Shown: positions 37,270 through 46,569, numbered from the stretch's first letter. The stretch is 64,000 bases of DNA from Cerasicoccus frondis (GCA_031296915.1 JAVDPC010000008.1:124001-188000), one strand, 5' to 3'. The notes: generated from the sequence alone by a model not told the origin. A program made the numbers and translations.

Positions 37270-38094
37270 CTACTTCTGGATGCGCATCAACTCTTTGCGG
37301 TAGTGACGCGGTGTCGTTTCCTTGAGTCTGCGAAAGCATTTGTGAAAGTAGCTTGAGCTTTCGAAGCCACAATCGAGCGCAATTTCGAGAACTGAAAGGC
37401 GTGTTGTGGCGAGCAACAGGCAGGCGCGCTGGATGCGCTCTCTGGTCAGCCATTCCGTGGGCGACATGCCTAGATAACTCTGGAAGCAACGGGCGACATG
37501 TTCGCGGGATCTGCCCATTAATTGGTTTAGTAGAGGAAGTCCTTCGGTTAGCACTTCGCTGTCGGCTGCCTTGGAGAGGCCGCGAGCCATCCAGTCCGGC
37601 ATATCGGGCTGCTGTGGCGCGTTACTATGCTTTTGGTGCAGCAGTCTGGAAATGCTCAAAATTAGCCAAGATGCGCTTGGGCGATCACGTTCATTCGCCA
37701 CGGCGGAAACCAGAGAGGTGAATTCCTTAACCTGATTATTGTCAAGAGCTTCACTTCTAATCGGTTTGCCTGATTCCCAATGGGCCGGGGCAAAGTTTGA
37801 CAAAGCGTATGACGCTTCAAAAGTCGCTTTTTCGAATGCTAGATTCAGAAAAACCAAATTTTTATGACCATTGATTGCGTGCTGATGCTCGGGACGAACG
37901 AAATACAGGGCGTGCCGTTTTAAGTCTGAGATTTCAGTGGGCGTGATTTGCTGACCATTGCCTTCCAGGACCAAGAAACATTCGTAAAAATCATGCCGAT
38001 GCATCGAGGGCGTGTGCATACGCTTGAGCTCAATAGTGGCGACATGCAGGCATTCGCTTTTTTGGCAAATTTGACGCCAAAGTATTGTTTTCAT
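37270..38094 (-). CDS. AraC-family transcriptional regulator
   Basis: 274 residues from the ATG at 38094. The longer frame beginning at 38148 adds a hydrophobic leader unlike any AraC protein, so it is rejected. The N-terminal cupin-like sensing domain (MHRHDFYECFLVLEGNG...) is followed by two helix-turn-helix units: RSREHVARCFQSYLGMSPTEWL and LSVLEIALDCGFESSSYFHKCFRR. It is divergent from the glycyl radical operon with a 73-bp space, so it most likely activates that operon in response to a small molecule. Confidence 0.93.
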   Translation of the reverse strand: MKTILWRQICQKSECLHVATIELKRMHTPSMHRHDFYECFLVLEGNGQQITPTEISDLKRHALYFVRPEHQHAINGHKNLVFLNLAFEKATFEASYALSNFAPAHWESGKPIRSEALDNNQVKEFTSLVSAVANERDRPSASWLILSISRLLHQKHSNAPQQPDMPDWMARGLSKAADSEVLTEGLPLLNQLMGRSREHVARCFQSYLGMSPTEWLTRERIQRACLLLATTRLSVLEIALDCGFESSSYFHKCFRRLKETTPRHYRKELMRIQK

Positions 38095-38167
38095 GATATC
38101 ACAATAGAGCGTAAATATGCTAATGGAAAGGACGATTGTTTTGAGCAAATATGCTATGCTCTAGGCT

Positions 38168-38986
38168 ATGATTACCACCTCACAACCACGCCTCACCCCC
38201 GAAGAAGTTGAACACTACCAGACGGAGGGCTACGTCATCCCGAAGGTCAAAGTATTTTCGGATGAAAAGTTTGCCGCACTGTCGGATTACTTCGATGAGA
38301 AACTGGCAGCTTGGCCCAAGGACGAGCGTCCAGAGCAGATGGACACGCCGCATTTCGCTGACCCCAAATTGAACGAATGGGCCTTGGCGCCAGTAGTCGT
38401 TGATTTGGTTGAGCCGTTGCTCGGGCCGGATATCATTCTCTTTTCTACTCACTTTATCTGTAAGCCACAAGGGGATGGACGCCGTGTGCCGTGGCACGAG
38501 GACAGCGCTTATTGGCGTCGTATGTTGAACCCCATGGAAGTCGCAACGGTCTGGTTGGCCATTGACCCATCCACGACCAAGAACGGTTGCATGTATGTGA
38601 TCCCGCAAACGCACAATACAGGCCAGAAGGGTTTCTCTGACTATGAAGGAGTCGATATCAATACGAGTGTATTTGACTCGGAAATTGTTAAGCGACATCG
38701 GAAGGATGAGCTGGCCGTGCCTTGTGAATTGGATCGCAATCAGTGCTCGCTGCATGACGCGCGGACTCAGCATGGCAGCCCGCCCAATACTTCTGATATG
38801 CGCCGTTGTGGCTGGACGTTGCGTTTCATACCTGCCGCGACGAAGCTAAGCGAAGATTATCATGATCGCCACTTGATGTATTTGGCGCGTGGGAAAAATG
38901 TGCTCAACCAGCCGTTGGCCGATCCAACAAAGAGCTATGCGCACATAAATGATCTGCGTCGAAAGCTCGGTGTGAAGGCGCACTGA
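38168..38986 (+). CDS. phytanoyl-CoA dioxygenase (PhyH)-like Fe(II)/2-oxoglutarate oxygenase
   Basis: 272 residues, cytoplasmic. The iron facial triad is visible: H110 and D112 in PWHEDSAYW (HxD) and distal H202 in TQHGSPPN. A conserved Arg for 2-oxoglutarate follows in GWTLRFIP. Family members hydroxylate an unactivated carbon using O2 and 2-oxoglutarate. It is the first gene of a four-gene operon, and its stop overlaps the next start by one base (TGATG). An O2-dependent enzyme beside a glycyl radical enzyme is unusual. Substrate unknown. Confidence 0.88.
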   Translation: MITTSQPRLTPEEVEHYQTEGYVIPKVKVFSDEKFAALSDYFDEKLAAWPKDERPEQMDTPHFADPKLNEWALAPVVVDLVEPLLGPDIILFSTHFICKPQGDGRRVPWHEDSAYWRRMLNPMEVATVWLAIDPSTTKNGCMYVIPQTHNTGQKGFSDYEGVDINTSVFDSEIVKRHRKDELAVPCELDRNQCSLHDARTQHGSPPNTSDMRRCGWTLRFIPAATKLSEDYHDRHLMYLARGKNVLNQPLADPTKSYAHINDLRRKLGVKAH

Positions 38987-39825
38987 TGAAGCTGATTTTC
39001 ACCAAGTCGAAGTGGGAAATGTGGGACGACCCGTTAGAGACCTTTCTCCAGCGGGCGAAAGCGGATGGTTTTGATGCAGTGGAGTTCTATCTGCCGGCGC
39101 AACCGGAGTCGGCGATAGAGATCACACAGCGAGTGGCGGATCATGGCTTGAAGCTTGTTGCTCAAATCACCACGGAAGGGGCCACGGTTGCAGAGCATGT
39201 GGCGACGTTGCGCGAGCGCTTTGCTTTTGCCGTTGAGACCAGACCGCTCTTCGTCAACAGCCATACCGGGTCTGACGTGTTTTGCTTCGAGGAGAATTGT
39301 GACATATTGCGCGAGGCCTGTCGATTGGCGGAGGAGGCGGGCCTCTGGTTGACACATGAGACCCACCGTGGCCGACCAACGAGTAGTGGACCACAAACCA
39401 GGCAATTCCTTGAGGCGATTCCGGAGCTAAGGCTCAATGCGGATTTTTCACATTGGTTTTGCGTGCACGAGAGCGACTTGAGTAATCAGCAGGCTAATGT
39501 CGAGCTGGCGATTCAGCGCTCATTGCACATTCATGCCCGCGTTGGATTTGCGGAAGGGCCACAGGTTCCAGATCCGCTCGCGCCGGAATACAGGGAGTGG
39601 ACGGAGCGACACACTGCGCTGTGGATGCGCATTATCGAAGCCCGCCAAACTGCCAATGCGCCATACCTTACCATCACTCCAGAATTCGGGCCGCCTCCCT
39701 ATATGCCCGTTGAGCCATTCACTGGTCGCCCACTCGCAGATGCCTGGGAAGTGAATGTAAAGTTTAAGGATTATTTAAAATCTGTGCTTCTTCCCAATGA
39801 AAACCCTGTCGGAGCTTTCGCCTGA
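38986..39825 (+). CDS. xylose-isomerase-like TIM-barrel protein (sugar isomerase/epimerase family)
   Basis: 279 residues. Starts at the ATG overlapping the PhyH stop. A TIM barrel of the AP-endonuclease-2/xylose isomerase-like family with candidate metal ligands in THETHRGR (Glu), NADFSHW (Asp/His), HIHARVGF (His) and TPEFGP (Glu). Such enzymes isomerise or epimerise sugars or hydroxy-pyruvate-type compounds; some are dehydratases. The last 29 bp overlap the start of the glycyl radical gene, implying coupled translation. The position between an oxygenase and a radical enzyme suggests that it rearranges the same metabolite. Confidence 0.85.
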   Translation: MKLIFTKSKWEMWDDPLETFLQRAKADGFDAVEFYLPAQPESAIEITQRVADHGLKLVAQITTEGATVAEHVATLRERFAFAVETRPLFVNSHTGSDVFCFEENCDILREACRLAEEAGLWLTHETHRGRPTSSGPQTRQFLEAIPELRLNADFSHWFCVHESDLSNQQANVELAIQRSLHIHARVGFAEGPQVPDPLAPEYREWTERHTALWMRIIEARQTANAPYLTITPEFGPPPYMPVEPFTGRPLADAWEVNVKFKDYLKSVLLPNENPVGAFA

Positions 39826-41980
39826 GTATTGGCTATCTTCATCAAGTCTGTTTGCGCGCGCCATCGAGCAAGCCTGCGCGATAACGGACGCGTATCGTGA
39901 GCTTGCCAATGCGCCTGCTGCGAAGCGGGAGGCTGCGGTGCTGAAAGTTCAGTTTTCGGCGATGTTTCAGCCGATTCAAGCGGGCGACGAATTTGCAGGG
40001 CGCGTGTACTATCCGCTGGTTGGCTTGAGCCCTGAGCCTGTTGACTTAGGATACTACTGCGTGTTTTCCGCTCTTGAAGAAGGGGCGCGCCTTTACCCGG
40101 AGAACAGAATCAGCGCTCAAACAATAATCGATTTTTGGCGGGACAAAACCACAACTGGCAAAGTGCGATTAGCTTTCCCGGGTTGGGTTGCTGCGCGTTT
40201 GACTTCGGATGCTTGGACGGAGGAGAGTGGGGCGGCGTTTCCACTGTATCGCATGGCGGGCTCGTGTCTGGATTATCCTAAGCTCCTGCGAGGGGGGCTC
40301 GCTGCATTGGAGGATGAATTGCGGCGAACCCAGTTTGATTATGTTGTCCCATTGATCCAGGCGACCATCGATCGCTATCAACATGAGTCGCCTTCGGCTG
40401 AAATCGCTAGCAGTTTACGGGCGATCCGACATGAGCCACCGCAGACTTTTAGGCAAGCAATACAGCTCTTTTGGCTATATGCACTACATTCTGGAACTTG
40501 GAATTACGGCCGGCTGGATGTGGCGCTGGGGCCGTTTCTGAAAGCTGACTTGGATGGGGGGCGTATTACGTGGGAAGACGCGCTCCAGATGGCCTGCGCA
40601 CTATGGCGCCTGATGCATTGTTATGACAACATGTATGATAACCGACTCATTGTCGGTGGGCGTGGGCGAGACGACGTCGAAGCCGCTGACCTGTTTGCGC
40701 TTCTAGCGATAGAGGCGACGCGCAAAGTGCGACTTAACCAGCCGCAGCTATCGTTGCGTTTCGATCAACGGCAGAACCGCGAGCTTTGGGATCGGGCAAT
40801 GGATGCGATAGGTGAAGGCTGCACGTTTCCCATGCTCTACAATGACGCCGTAAATGTCCCAGCTGTGATGCGCGCGTTTGGCGTTGATGAGCGAATGGCC
40901 GAGCAGTATACGCCTTACGGCTGCGGCGAGTATGTGCTCAATCACTGCAGCGAGGGTTCGCCCAATGGCGTGATCAATTTGCTCAAGGTATTGGAGCTTT
41001 GCTTACACGAAGGAGTTGACCGCAATACCGGCCAGTGTGTTGTGCCGGGTCTGCCTCGCGTTGATGACATTGAGGATATTGATGCACTGTGGGACGTTTA
41101 TCAGTTCGCTGTTGATTACTATGTCGAGGCCTTGGCTTGCCAGCAGAAGATTGAATACGACGTAATGGCGGCTGACGCTCCGCTCGGATTTATCAGTGCG
41201 CTTACTTCAGATTGCGTTGCTCGCGACTGCTCGGCATTTGGCCAGGGGTCGCGCTACCTCGGTGGCTGCCTGGAGACCTATGGCAACACGAATACCGCAG
41301 ATAGCTTGCACGTGATTAATGAGCTCGTGTTCAAGCAGCAGCGTTACACACTTCAAGCAATCGTGGACGCCATGGACGCCAACTTTGATGGCCATGCAGA
41401 GATGCTAAAGGCATGTCAGCAGGTGAGCAGATATGGCAATGACGAAGGGCTGGCCGATGCTATGGCTCAGCGTGTTCATGAGCATGTATGTAGGGCTGCC
41501 ATGGATCACGGTCGCGCGGTTGGCTTGGACAGTTATTTGGTCGTCGTGATTAACAATTGGGCCAATACCGTGCTGGGTTGGAAAACTTGCGCTAGCGCAG
41601 ACGGTCGTTTGTCCGGACAGCCAATGGCGAATGCAAACAACCCATCGCCGGGGGCGGATGTTAATGGTGTGACGGCTTTCCTGAATTCGCTCATCAAGCT
41701 CGATCCGTCGCTGCATGCAGGCTCGGTCCAGAATATGAAGTTTTCCAAAGAGTGGTTTGGTGAAATGCGTCCGAAGCTTGATGCGCTCTTGCAGGTGTAT
41801 TTCGCCCGTGGCGGTTCACAGGCGATGATTACGGTTGTTTCACGCTCGGACATGGAGGACGCCATGAGGGAGCCGGAAAAGTGGGGGCACTTGATGGTGC
41901 GCGTTGGCGGATTCAGCATACGCTTCATTGACCTGCCTCGGCCAGGCCAGTTGGAGGTTCTTTCTCGCACACTAAACTAA
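39797..41980 (+). CDS. glycyl radical enzyme of unknown substrate (dehydratase/lyase-like)
   Basis: 727 residues, shorter than most family members (about 780-850). The active-site loop reads YGC376GE378Y, i.e. the thiyl Cys followed two residues later by a Glu, as in glycyl radical dehydratases and lyases (GCxE). The glycyl loop near the C-terminus is RVGG705FS, 22 residues from the end. Variants of the canonical RVxGY are present: Phe replaces Tyr. It would generate a glycyl radical and abstract H from substrate via C376. It overlaps the isomerase gene by 29 bp, and the activase starts 5 bp after it. It cannot be assigned to PFL, glycerol/diol dehydratase, choline lyase or HypD by motif alone. 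Confidence 0.92.
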   Translation: MKTLSELSPEYWLSSSSLFARAIEQACAITDAYRELANAPAAKREAAVLKVQFSAMFQPIQAGDEFAGRVYYPLVGLSPEPVDLGYYCVFSALEEGARLYPENRISAQTIIDFWRDKTTTGKVRLAFPGWVAARLTSDAWTEESGAAFPLYRMAGSCLDYPKLLRGGLAALEDELRRTQFDYVVPLIQATIDRYQHESPSAEIASSLRAIRHEPPQTFRQAIQLFWLYALHSGTWNYGRLDVALGPFLKADLDGGRITWEDALQMACALWRLMHCYDNMYDNRLIVGGRGRDDVEAADLFALLAIEATRKVRLNQPQLSLRFDQRQNRELWDRAMDAIGEGCTFPMLYNDAVNVPAVMRAFGVDERMAEQYTPYGCGEYVLNHCSEGSPNGVINLLKVLELCLHEGVDRNTGQCVVPGLPRVDDIEDIDALWDVYQFAVDYYVEALACQQKIEYDVMAADAPLGFISALTSDCVARDCSAFGQGSRYLGGCLETYGNTNTADSLHVINELVFKQQRYTLQAIVDAMDANFDGHAEMLKACQQVSRYGNDEGLADAMAQRVHEHVCRAAMDHGRAVGLDSYLVVVINNWANTVLGWKTCASADGRLSGQPMANANNPSPGADVNGVTAFLNSLIKLDPSLHAGSVQNMKFSKEWFGEMRPKLDALLQVYFARGGSQAMITVVSRSDMEDAMREPEKWGHLMVRVGGFSIRFIDLPRPGQLEVLSRTLN

Positions 41981-41985
41981 AGTCG

Positions 41986-42684
41986 ATGAATGCAGTGGAG
42001 GCCAGCGACTCATGCGGTGTTGTGTTTGATATACAACGCGCATCGCTGCATGATGGGCCGGGGTTGAGGACGACCGTGTTCCTCAAGGGCTGTCCGTTGC
42101 GTTGCGCTTGGTGCCACAACCCAGAGTCTCAGCAAAGAGCGCCACAGATGGGGCAGTCGGGGAAGGTCTATGGCTGTTGGATGTCAGTGGAAGAAGTAAT
42201 GGCGGTCGTTCGAGCGGATCGTGCGTTTTACGAAAGTTCAGGCGGCGGGCTGACGATTTCTGGTGGCGAGCCGACGGTTCAGTTCGAGTTCTGTCTGGCG
42301 CTCTTAGCTACCGCGAAAGCCGACGGCATTCACACCTGTCTGGATACCTGTGGGCAGGTGTCACCGAAGCGATTAAGCCAACTCCTGCCTTGGGTTGATT
42401 TATTTCACTACGACCTCAAACATTTTGACCCTCATGAGCACCAGCGTTGGACGGGCGTTGATGGGAAACTAATTCTGCAAAACTTGCGGATGCTGATTGA
42501 GGCGGGCGCTCGCATCCATCTACGCTGTCCCATCGTGCCGGGAGTTAACGACAATCAGGACCACGAGGCGTTTCTTCAAGAGTGGGAGTCTCGGGAAGAA
42601 ATCGAGTTTTTGGAGCGCTTGAATTATCATTCAATTGGCAATGCCAAGTATGAGGATTTGGCGATGGAGCCATTTGCTCCGTGA
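41986..42684 (+). CDS. glycyl radical enzyme activating protein (radical SAM)
   Basis: 232 residues. The radical-SAM cluster motif is C36PLRC40AWC43, fitting CxxxCxxC, and GGGLTISGGEPTVQ is the SAM-contacting GGE region. It makes a 5'-deoxyadenosyl radical that installs the glycyl radical on the upstream enzyme. The extra ferredoxin-like insert (clusters with CxxCxxC) of many activases is absent, so it is of the short PFL-activase size. It lies 5 bp downstream of its substrate enzyme. Confidence 0.93.
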   Translation: MNAVEASDSCGVVFDIQRASLHDGPGLRTTVFLKGCPLRCAWCHNPESQQRAPQMGQSGKVYGCWMSVEEVMAVVRADRAFYESSGGGLTISGGEPTVQFEFCLALLATAKADGIHTCLDTCGQVSPKRLSQLLPWVDLFHYDLKHFDPHEHQRWTGVDGKLILQNLRMLIEAGARIHLRCPIVPGVNDNQDHEAFLQEWESREEIEFLERLNYHSIGNAKYEDLAMEPFAP

Positions 42685-43055
42685 GCGTTTCAAAGTCTGT
42701 ATTTTAATGGCGGTTGTGCTTCATTTCAGCAGTGAAGTGCTAAAGAGAAAGCAAATAAATACAGAGTGCATTCAACAACGCTTACTGTGCACCTGGTGCT
42801 TGGGAATGTTCGTCAAATTGATTGCTTTCGGATTACACTCAGAGCAAGCATGTGAGCGCTTCCTGCATCGTTCTTCGTATTCAGATTGTCGATGAAGGCA
42901 GCTTAAATTTCCCCCCTGTTTTACCCACGATATTTAATATCCGTGAGATGATCATTAGTGACCTTATAAGATTATTATAAGTATCACTTGGTTTGTCTTA
43001 TTGGATTGCCACCCCGAAGACGCGTGTGTCTTCAAAGAACTAACCCCCAATCGCA
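42685..43055. promoter_or_regulatory. intergenic region with operator-like palindromes before the 43056 gene
   Basis: No gene. Holds a near-copy of the ATGCACC palindrome (42787-42801, GTGCACC-T-GGTGCTT), the inverted repeat CTTATAA/TTATAAG (42963-42981) in AT-rich sequence, and the hairpin GAAGAC/GTCTTC (43016-43033) about 23 nt before the ATG. No terminator of the operon upstream is obvious. Confidence 0.45.
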
Positions 43056-46000
43056 ATGAAGCACTTGTACTTACGAAAGAGAACCTCCCTGTTGCCGACG
43101 CTGTTGTGTATTTCCAGCAGTCTGTTGGCAGTCGATTTCGTCATCGATAATCTCGATACTGCGGATGTCTCCACAACTGGCAGTTGGTCGAACTCCGGAT
43201 CAACTCCTGGCTACTACGCCCAGAATTATGCACATGACAATAATTCTGGTAAGGGCCAAAAAACGTTTACCTTCACGCCGGATATTCCGTTTGCAGGAGA
43301 TTATGAGATATCCCTCCGGTGGACATCTTTTACGAATCGCGCTAGCAATGTTCCCGTTACCGTGACGCATGCTGGCGGAGCCGATACTTTCATCATTGAT
43401 CAAACAGTCGCCGGGGGGCAGTGGGTTCCTTTAGGAACGTATTCATTCAACGCTGGTCAGGCTGGTAGCGTTTTGATCGAAAACACTGGGACAAATGGGT
43501 ATGTGGTCGCTGACGCCATACGTGTTTCCTCGGCAGTTGCGGCGCCCGCCGGGCTTGTCGCGAAGTGGACTCTGGATGAAGATGCAGGTCTCGTCGCCTT
43601 TGATTCTGCTGGCATGCACGACGCGATGCTTTACGGCGATGCCGTATGGGCGCCCCGTGGCAAGCAGTTTGGCGCAATTGAGCTGGATGGCGACAACGAC
43701 TGGTTGGATGCGCTCGATAGTGAGGATTTCGACGGCGGCGAAGTCACTCTCTCATGCTGGTTCAGTCCGCGGGTTCTTGATGGGCAGCCGCGTGGCATCC
43801 TGTCCAAACGCCATAGCTACTCGCAGCAACGCGCGTTCAGCATATTCCTTTGGCAAAACAACGAGCTGATCATCGACATTGGCGCCGAGCGTTTTGCAAC
43901 GGGCTATGTGGTCACTGATCTCAATACCTGGCGACACTTGAGCGTGGTCTTCGATGGCGCGTTGAGTCAGAGTCGCTTGAAGCTCTACATTGATGGGGCG
44001 CTGGAATACGAGGGCCAGCCGAACGCGACTGAGGTTCCTGACACCACTGCGAACTTTCACATCGGCACGCTGAATGCCAACTACGGTGTCGCATTCGATG
44101 GTTACATCGATGATGTGCGTTTCTATGCTGACTCGCTGGATGCTTCGGAGATTGCCAGCATATTCACCGAGACTTCGGCTCATACCAAGATACGCCTCGA
44201 CGCCAACATGATTATCGATGAGACGGGAGCCACGAACATGGAAACGTTGGTCGATGAGCAAGCGCTGGTTGGTGATCCCGTGAATGACTTACCGAACGCC
44301 ACTGCGCCTTCATCCACTTATGATCAAGTTGCCCAGTGGTATTTCCCGCTGCACGCGACGATCGATCTCGGCGCAGAATACGACATCAGCTACATTGCGT
44401 TTTACGATAGTAATAATTCTGGTGAGATTAAGATTTCCTCCGGCGATCCTTTCAACTGGACGGAGCTCATTACGGACAACCTTACGTCGTATCAGCAGTG
44501 GAAGATCTATCCAGTCGACCTCACGACGCGTTACCTGCGCTACAGTGATTTTGTTGGCGTTTCCACCCCTGAAATTGTGATTTACGGCACGCCACATGGA
44601 ACCGTTGAGAAGGTCCCCGAGCCTGTGTCTTACAGCCCGCCCCCATTCGAAAAATTCCTGGGTGTGAATATCCACGGATGGGACCCACTGCACCGTCTGG
44701 AGGCATTTGGCTTTGTGCGTCAGTTTCGTGACTGGGAGTACTGCGAAGGGCACAATGACTATGCGAACTACCCGGGGTATCCGAACAATGAAAACGCGTT
44801 TGCGCCGGCGTATACGGGTGCGAACTACGACAAAATGTATGCCAACTACCAAACCGTTGGCTTGGACATGGTGATGACAATTCAAGATTCCGTGAGGTGG
44901 TTGAATGCGACACCAGGAGCAGTGAAACCCATACCGGATGGTTCAGGACGCGACCCCATCGCTGCTGCTTCGTACATTGAGCACGCTGACCACATGTTCC
45001 AGACTGTCGCACGCTACGGTGGCCAAGCGGTTGACGACAGCCTGTTGAAATTGCGTTCAGACAATGCGCGTCTCTCGGGTTTGGATTACGTCCGTTACTA
45101 CGAAAACTGGAATGAGCAAAACCAGTGGTGGAAGTATCGCGAGCATTACTTCACCCCTTACGAATACGCCGCGATGTCCAGCGCGGATGCAGACGGTCAC
45201 CAAGGAACGATGGGCAACCATGTAGGGGTTTGGAACGCCGACCCGAATGCGCTCCATGTCATGGGTGGCATTATCAAACTGGACCTTAATTACATTAAAG
45301 CAATGAAGTTTTGGTGCGACCACAATCGCGCTGATGGAGAACTTCCCTGGGATGTGATTAATCTCCACATTTACAGTAATGACCGCGACGGCCAACAGCA
45401 CGTCAACGCGCAAGGGATCAGCCCAGAGGAAGACAACCTCGCTGAAAAGCTGCGTGTCTTCCGCGACTATTGCGACCGCTACATGCCGGGCGTTGAGCTT
45501 TGGGTATCGGAGTTCGGTTACGACACCGCTCAAACCTCGCCCCAGCATGCGCCGATTATCGGAAGCTTCTCTGCCCAGGAAGTGCAGGCGCAGTGGAATG
45601 TCCGCGCCTTTCTAGCGATGGCGGCTGGTGGTGTGGATCGCGCTCAGATCTACTGCCTCTCCGATGTCAACTCGGCCTCGACCGGGCTCTATGGAACGAC
45701 AGGGTTAACTTCAGATCGTTGGTCTGGCTTCGTGCCGAAGGTCTCCTGGTGGTATCTCTATACTTTGAAGAACCGCTTGAAGGGTCTGTACTTCGAAGCC
45801 GATCAGGATTCCGGCAACGCAGATGTCCGCATCTATCGTTTTAAGGACATCAATGGCGTCACGAAGGCTTACGTGGTTTGGTGCCCAACTACCGAACAGG
45901 TTGAGGTCAACGGTTACTCCCTCGCATTGCAAGGCGCGCCGAATACCGCACAGCTGGTTGAGCTTGAGGAGGGCGATCCCGATGGCGTGAAAACGCAGCT

Positions 46001-46496
46001 CGCGATCAACAGCGGCAACGTGACCGTGGACGTCAGCGAGCGCCCGGTTCTGGTCATGATCGACTACGATGCGCCCGAGTTTGAAATGACTCAAAAGCTA
46101 ACGCTCACACCTGCCATGGTGACCAATGAAACCGGCCTGGGTGACGCCACCTTGATGGTCGACGAGCAATCCCTTGCAGGCGATCCGCGCGAAGCTGAAG
46201 CGACTCAACCAATCACTGGCTGGTCGCCGGGCAGCAGCGCCGCAAGCGCCTACATCGATCTGGGCCAAGTCTATAGCATCGACCGCATCTATCTCTACGA
46301 TACGCAAAACACCGGCAGACTCACCATTGAGGTCGGTTCACCGGGCAACTGGGCTACCTTGACTGAGTCCGATATGTCTGCCTACAACTCATGGAGCGAG
46401 TTCGTGTATGATGTCGACATCACCCAATCGCGGTATCTGCGCATTACCCGCATCGGAGGCGCTAACTTCAGCGAAATCGTTGTTTACGGTAAATAA
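43056..46496 (+). CDS. large secreted glycosidase-like protein with golvesin, LamG and discoidin modules
   Basis: 1146 residues. After a signal peptide come a golvesin-like domain (about 27-165), a LamG domain (about 168-375), a discoidin-like domain (about 390-510), a clan-A TIM-barrel-like region (about 530-1000) and a second discoidin-like end. Candidate catalytic residues are E687 in YENWNEQNQ (acid/base) and E819 in VSEFGYDT (nucleophile). The golvesin module resembles that in the FAD oxidoreductase at 34139, and the LamG that in the esterase at 30879. It ends FSEIVVYGK. Not linked by an obvious operon to the next gene; a strong terminator follows at 46528. Substrate unknown. Confidence 0.82.
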   Translation: MKHLYLRKRTSLLPTLLCISSSLLAVDFVIDNLDTADVSTTGSWSNSGSTPGYYAQNYAHDNNSGKGQKTFTFTPDIPFAGDYEISLRWTSFTNRASNVPVTVTHAGGADTFIIDQTVAGGQWVPLGTYSFNAGQAGSVLIENTGTNGYVVADAIRVSSAVAAPAGLVAKWTLDEDAGLVAFDSAGMHDAMLYGDAVWAPRGKQFGAIELDGDNDWLDALDSEDFDGGEVTLSCWFSPRVLDGQPRGILSKRHSYSQQRAFSIFLWQNNELIIDIGAERFATGYVVTDLNTWRHLSVVFDGALSQSRLKLYIDGALEYEGQPNATEVPDTTANFHIGTLNANYGVAFDGYIDDVRFYADSLDASEIASIFTETSAHTKIRLDANMIIDETGATNMETLVDEQALVGDPVNDLPNATAPSSTYDQVAQWYFPLHATIDLGAEYDISYIAFYDSNNSGEIKISSGDPFNWTELITDNLTSYQQWKIYPVDLTTRYLRYSDFVGVSTPEIVIYGTPHGTVEKVPEPVSYSPPPFEKFLGVNIHGWDPLHRLEAFGFVRQFRDWEYCEGHNDYANYPGYPNNENAFAPAYTGANYDKMYANYQTVGLDMVMTIQDSVRWLNATPGAVKPIPDGSGRDPIAAASYIEHADHMFQTVARYGGQAVDDSLLKLRSDNARLSGLDYVRYYENWNEQNQWWKYREHYFTPYEYAAMSSADADGHQGTMGNHVGVWNADPNALHVMGGIIKLDLNYIKAMKFWCDHNRADGELPWDVINLHIYSNDRDGQQHVNAQGISPEEDNLAEKLRVFRDYCDRYMPGVELWVSEFGYDTAQTSPQHAPIIGSFSAQEVQAQWNVRAFLAMAAGGVDRAQIYCLSDVNSASTGLYGTTGLTSDRWSGFVPKVSWWYLYTLKNRLKGLYFEADQDSGNADVRIYRFKDINGVTKAYVVWCPTTEQVEVNGYSLALQGAPNTAQLVELEEGDPDGVKTQLAINSGNVTVDVSERPVLVMIDYDAPEFEMTQKLTLTPAMVTNETGLGDATLMVDEQSLAGDPREAEATQPITGWSPGSSAASAYIDLGQVYSIDRIYLYDTQNTGRLTIEVGSPGNWATLTESDMSAYNSWSEFVYDVDITQSRYLRITRIGGANFSEIVVYGK

Positions 46497-46527
46497 GCGA
46501 TGCCAATGCTAACCTTATAAAGAAGCT

Positions 46528-46569
46528 GATGGCGGAGTCTTTCTCGGTGGAGACTCCGCCATCAAGTTT
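46528..46569 (+). terminator. strong intrinsic terminator after 43056 gene
   Basis: Perfect 13-bp stem GATGGCGGAGTCT (46528-46540)/AGACTCCGCCATC (46551-46563), 10-nt loop, then AAGTTTT. Confidence 0.85.
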
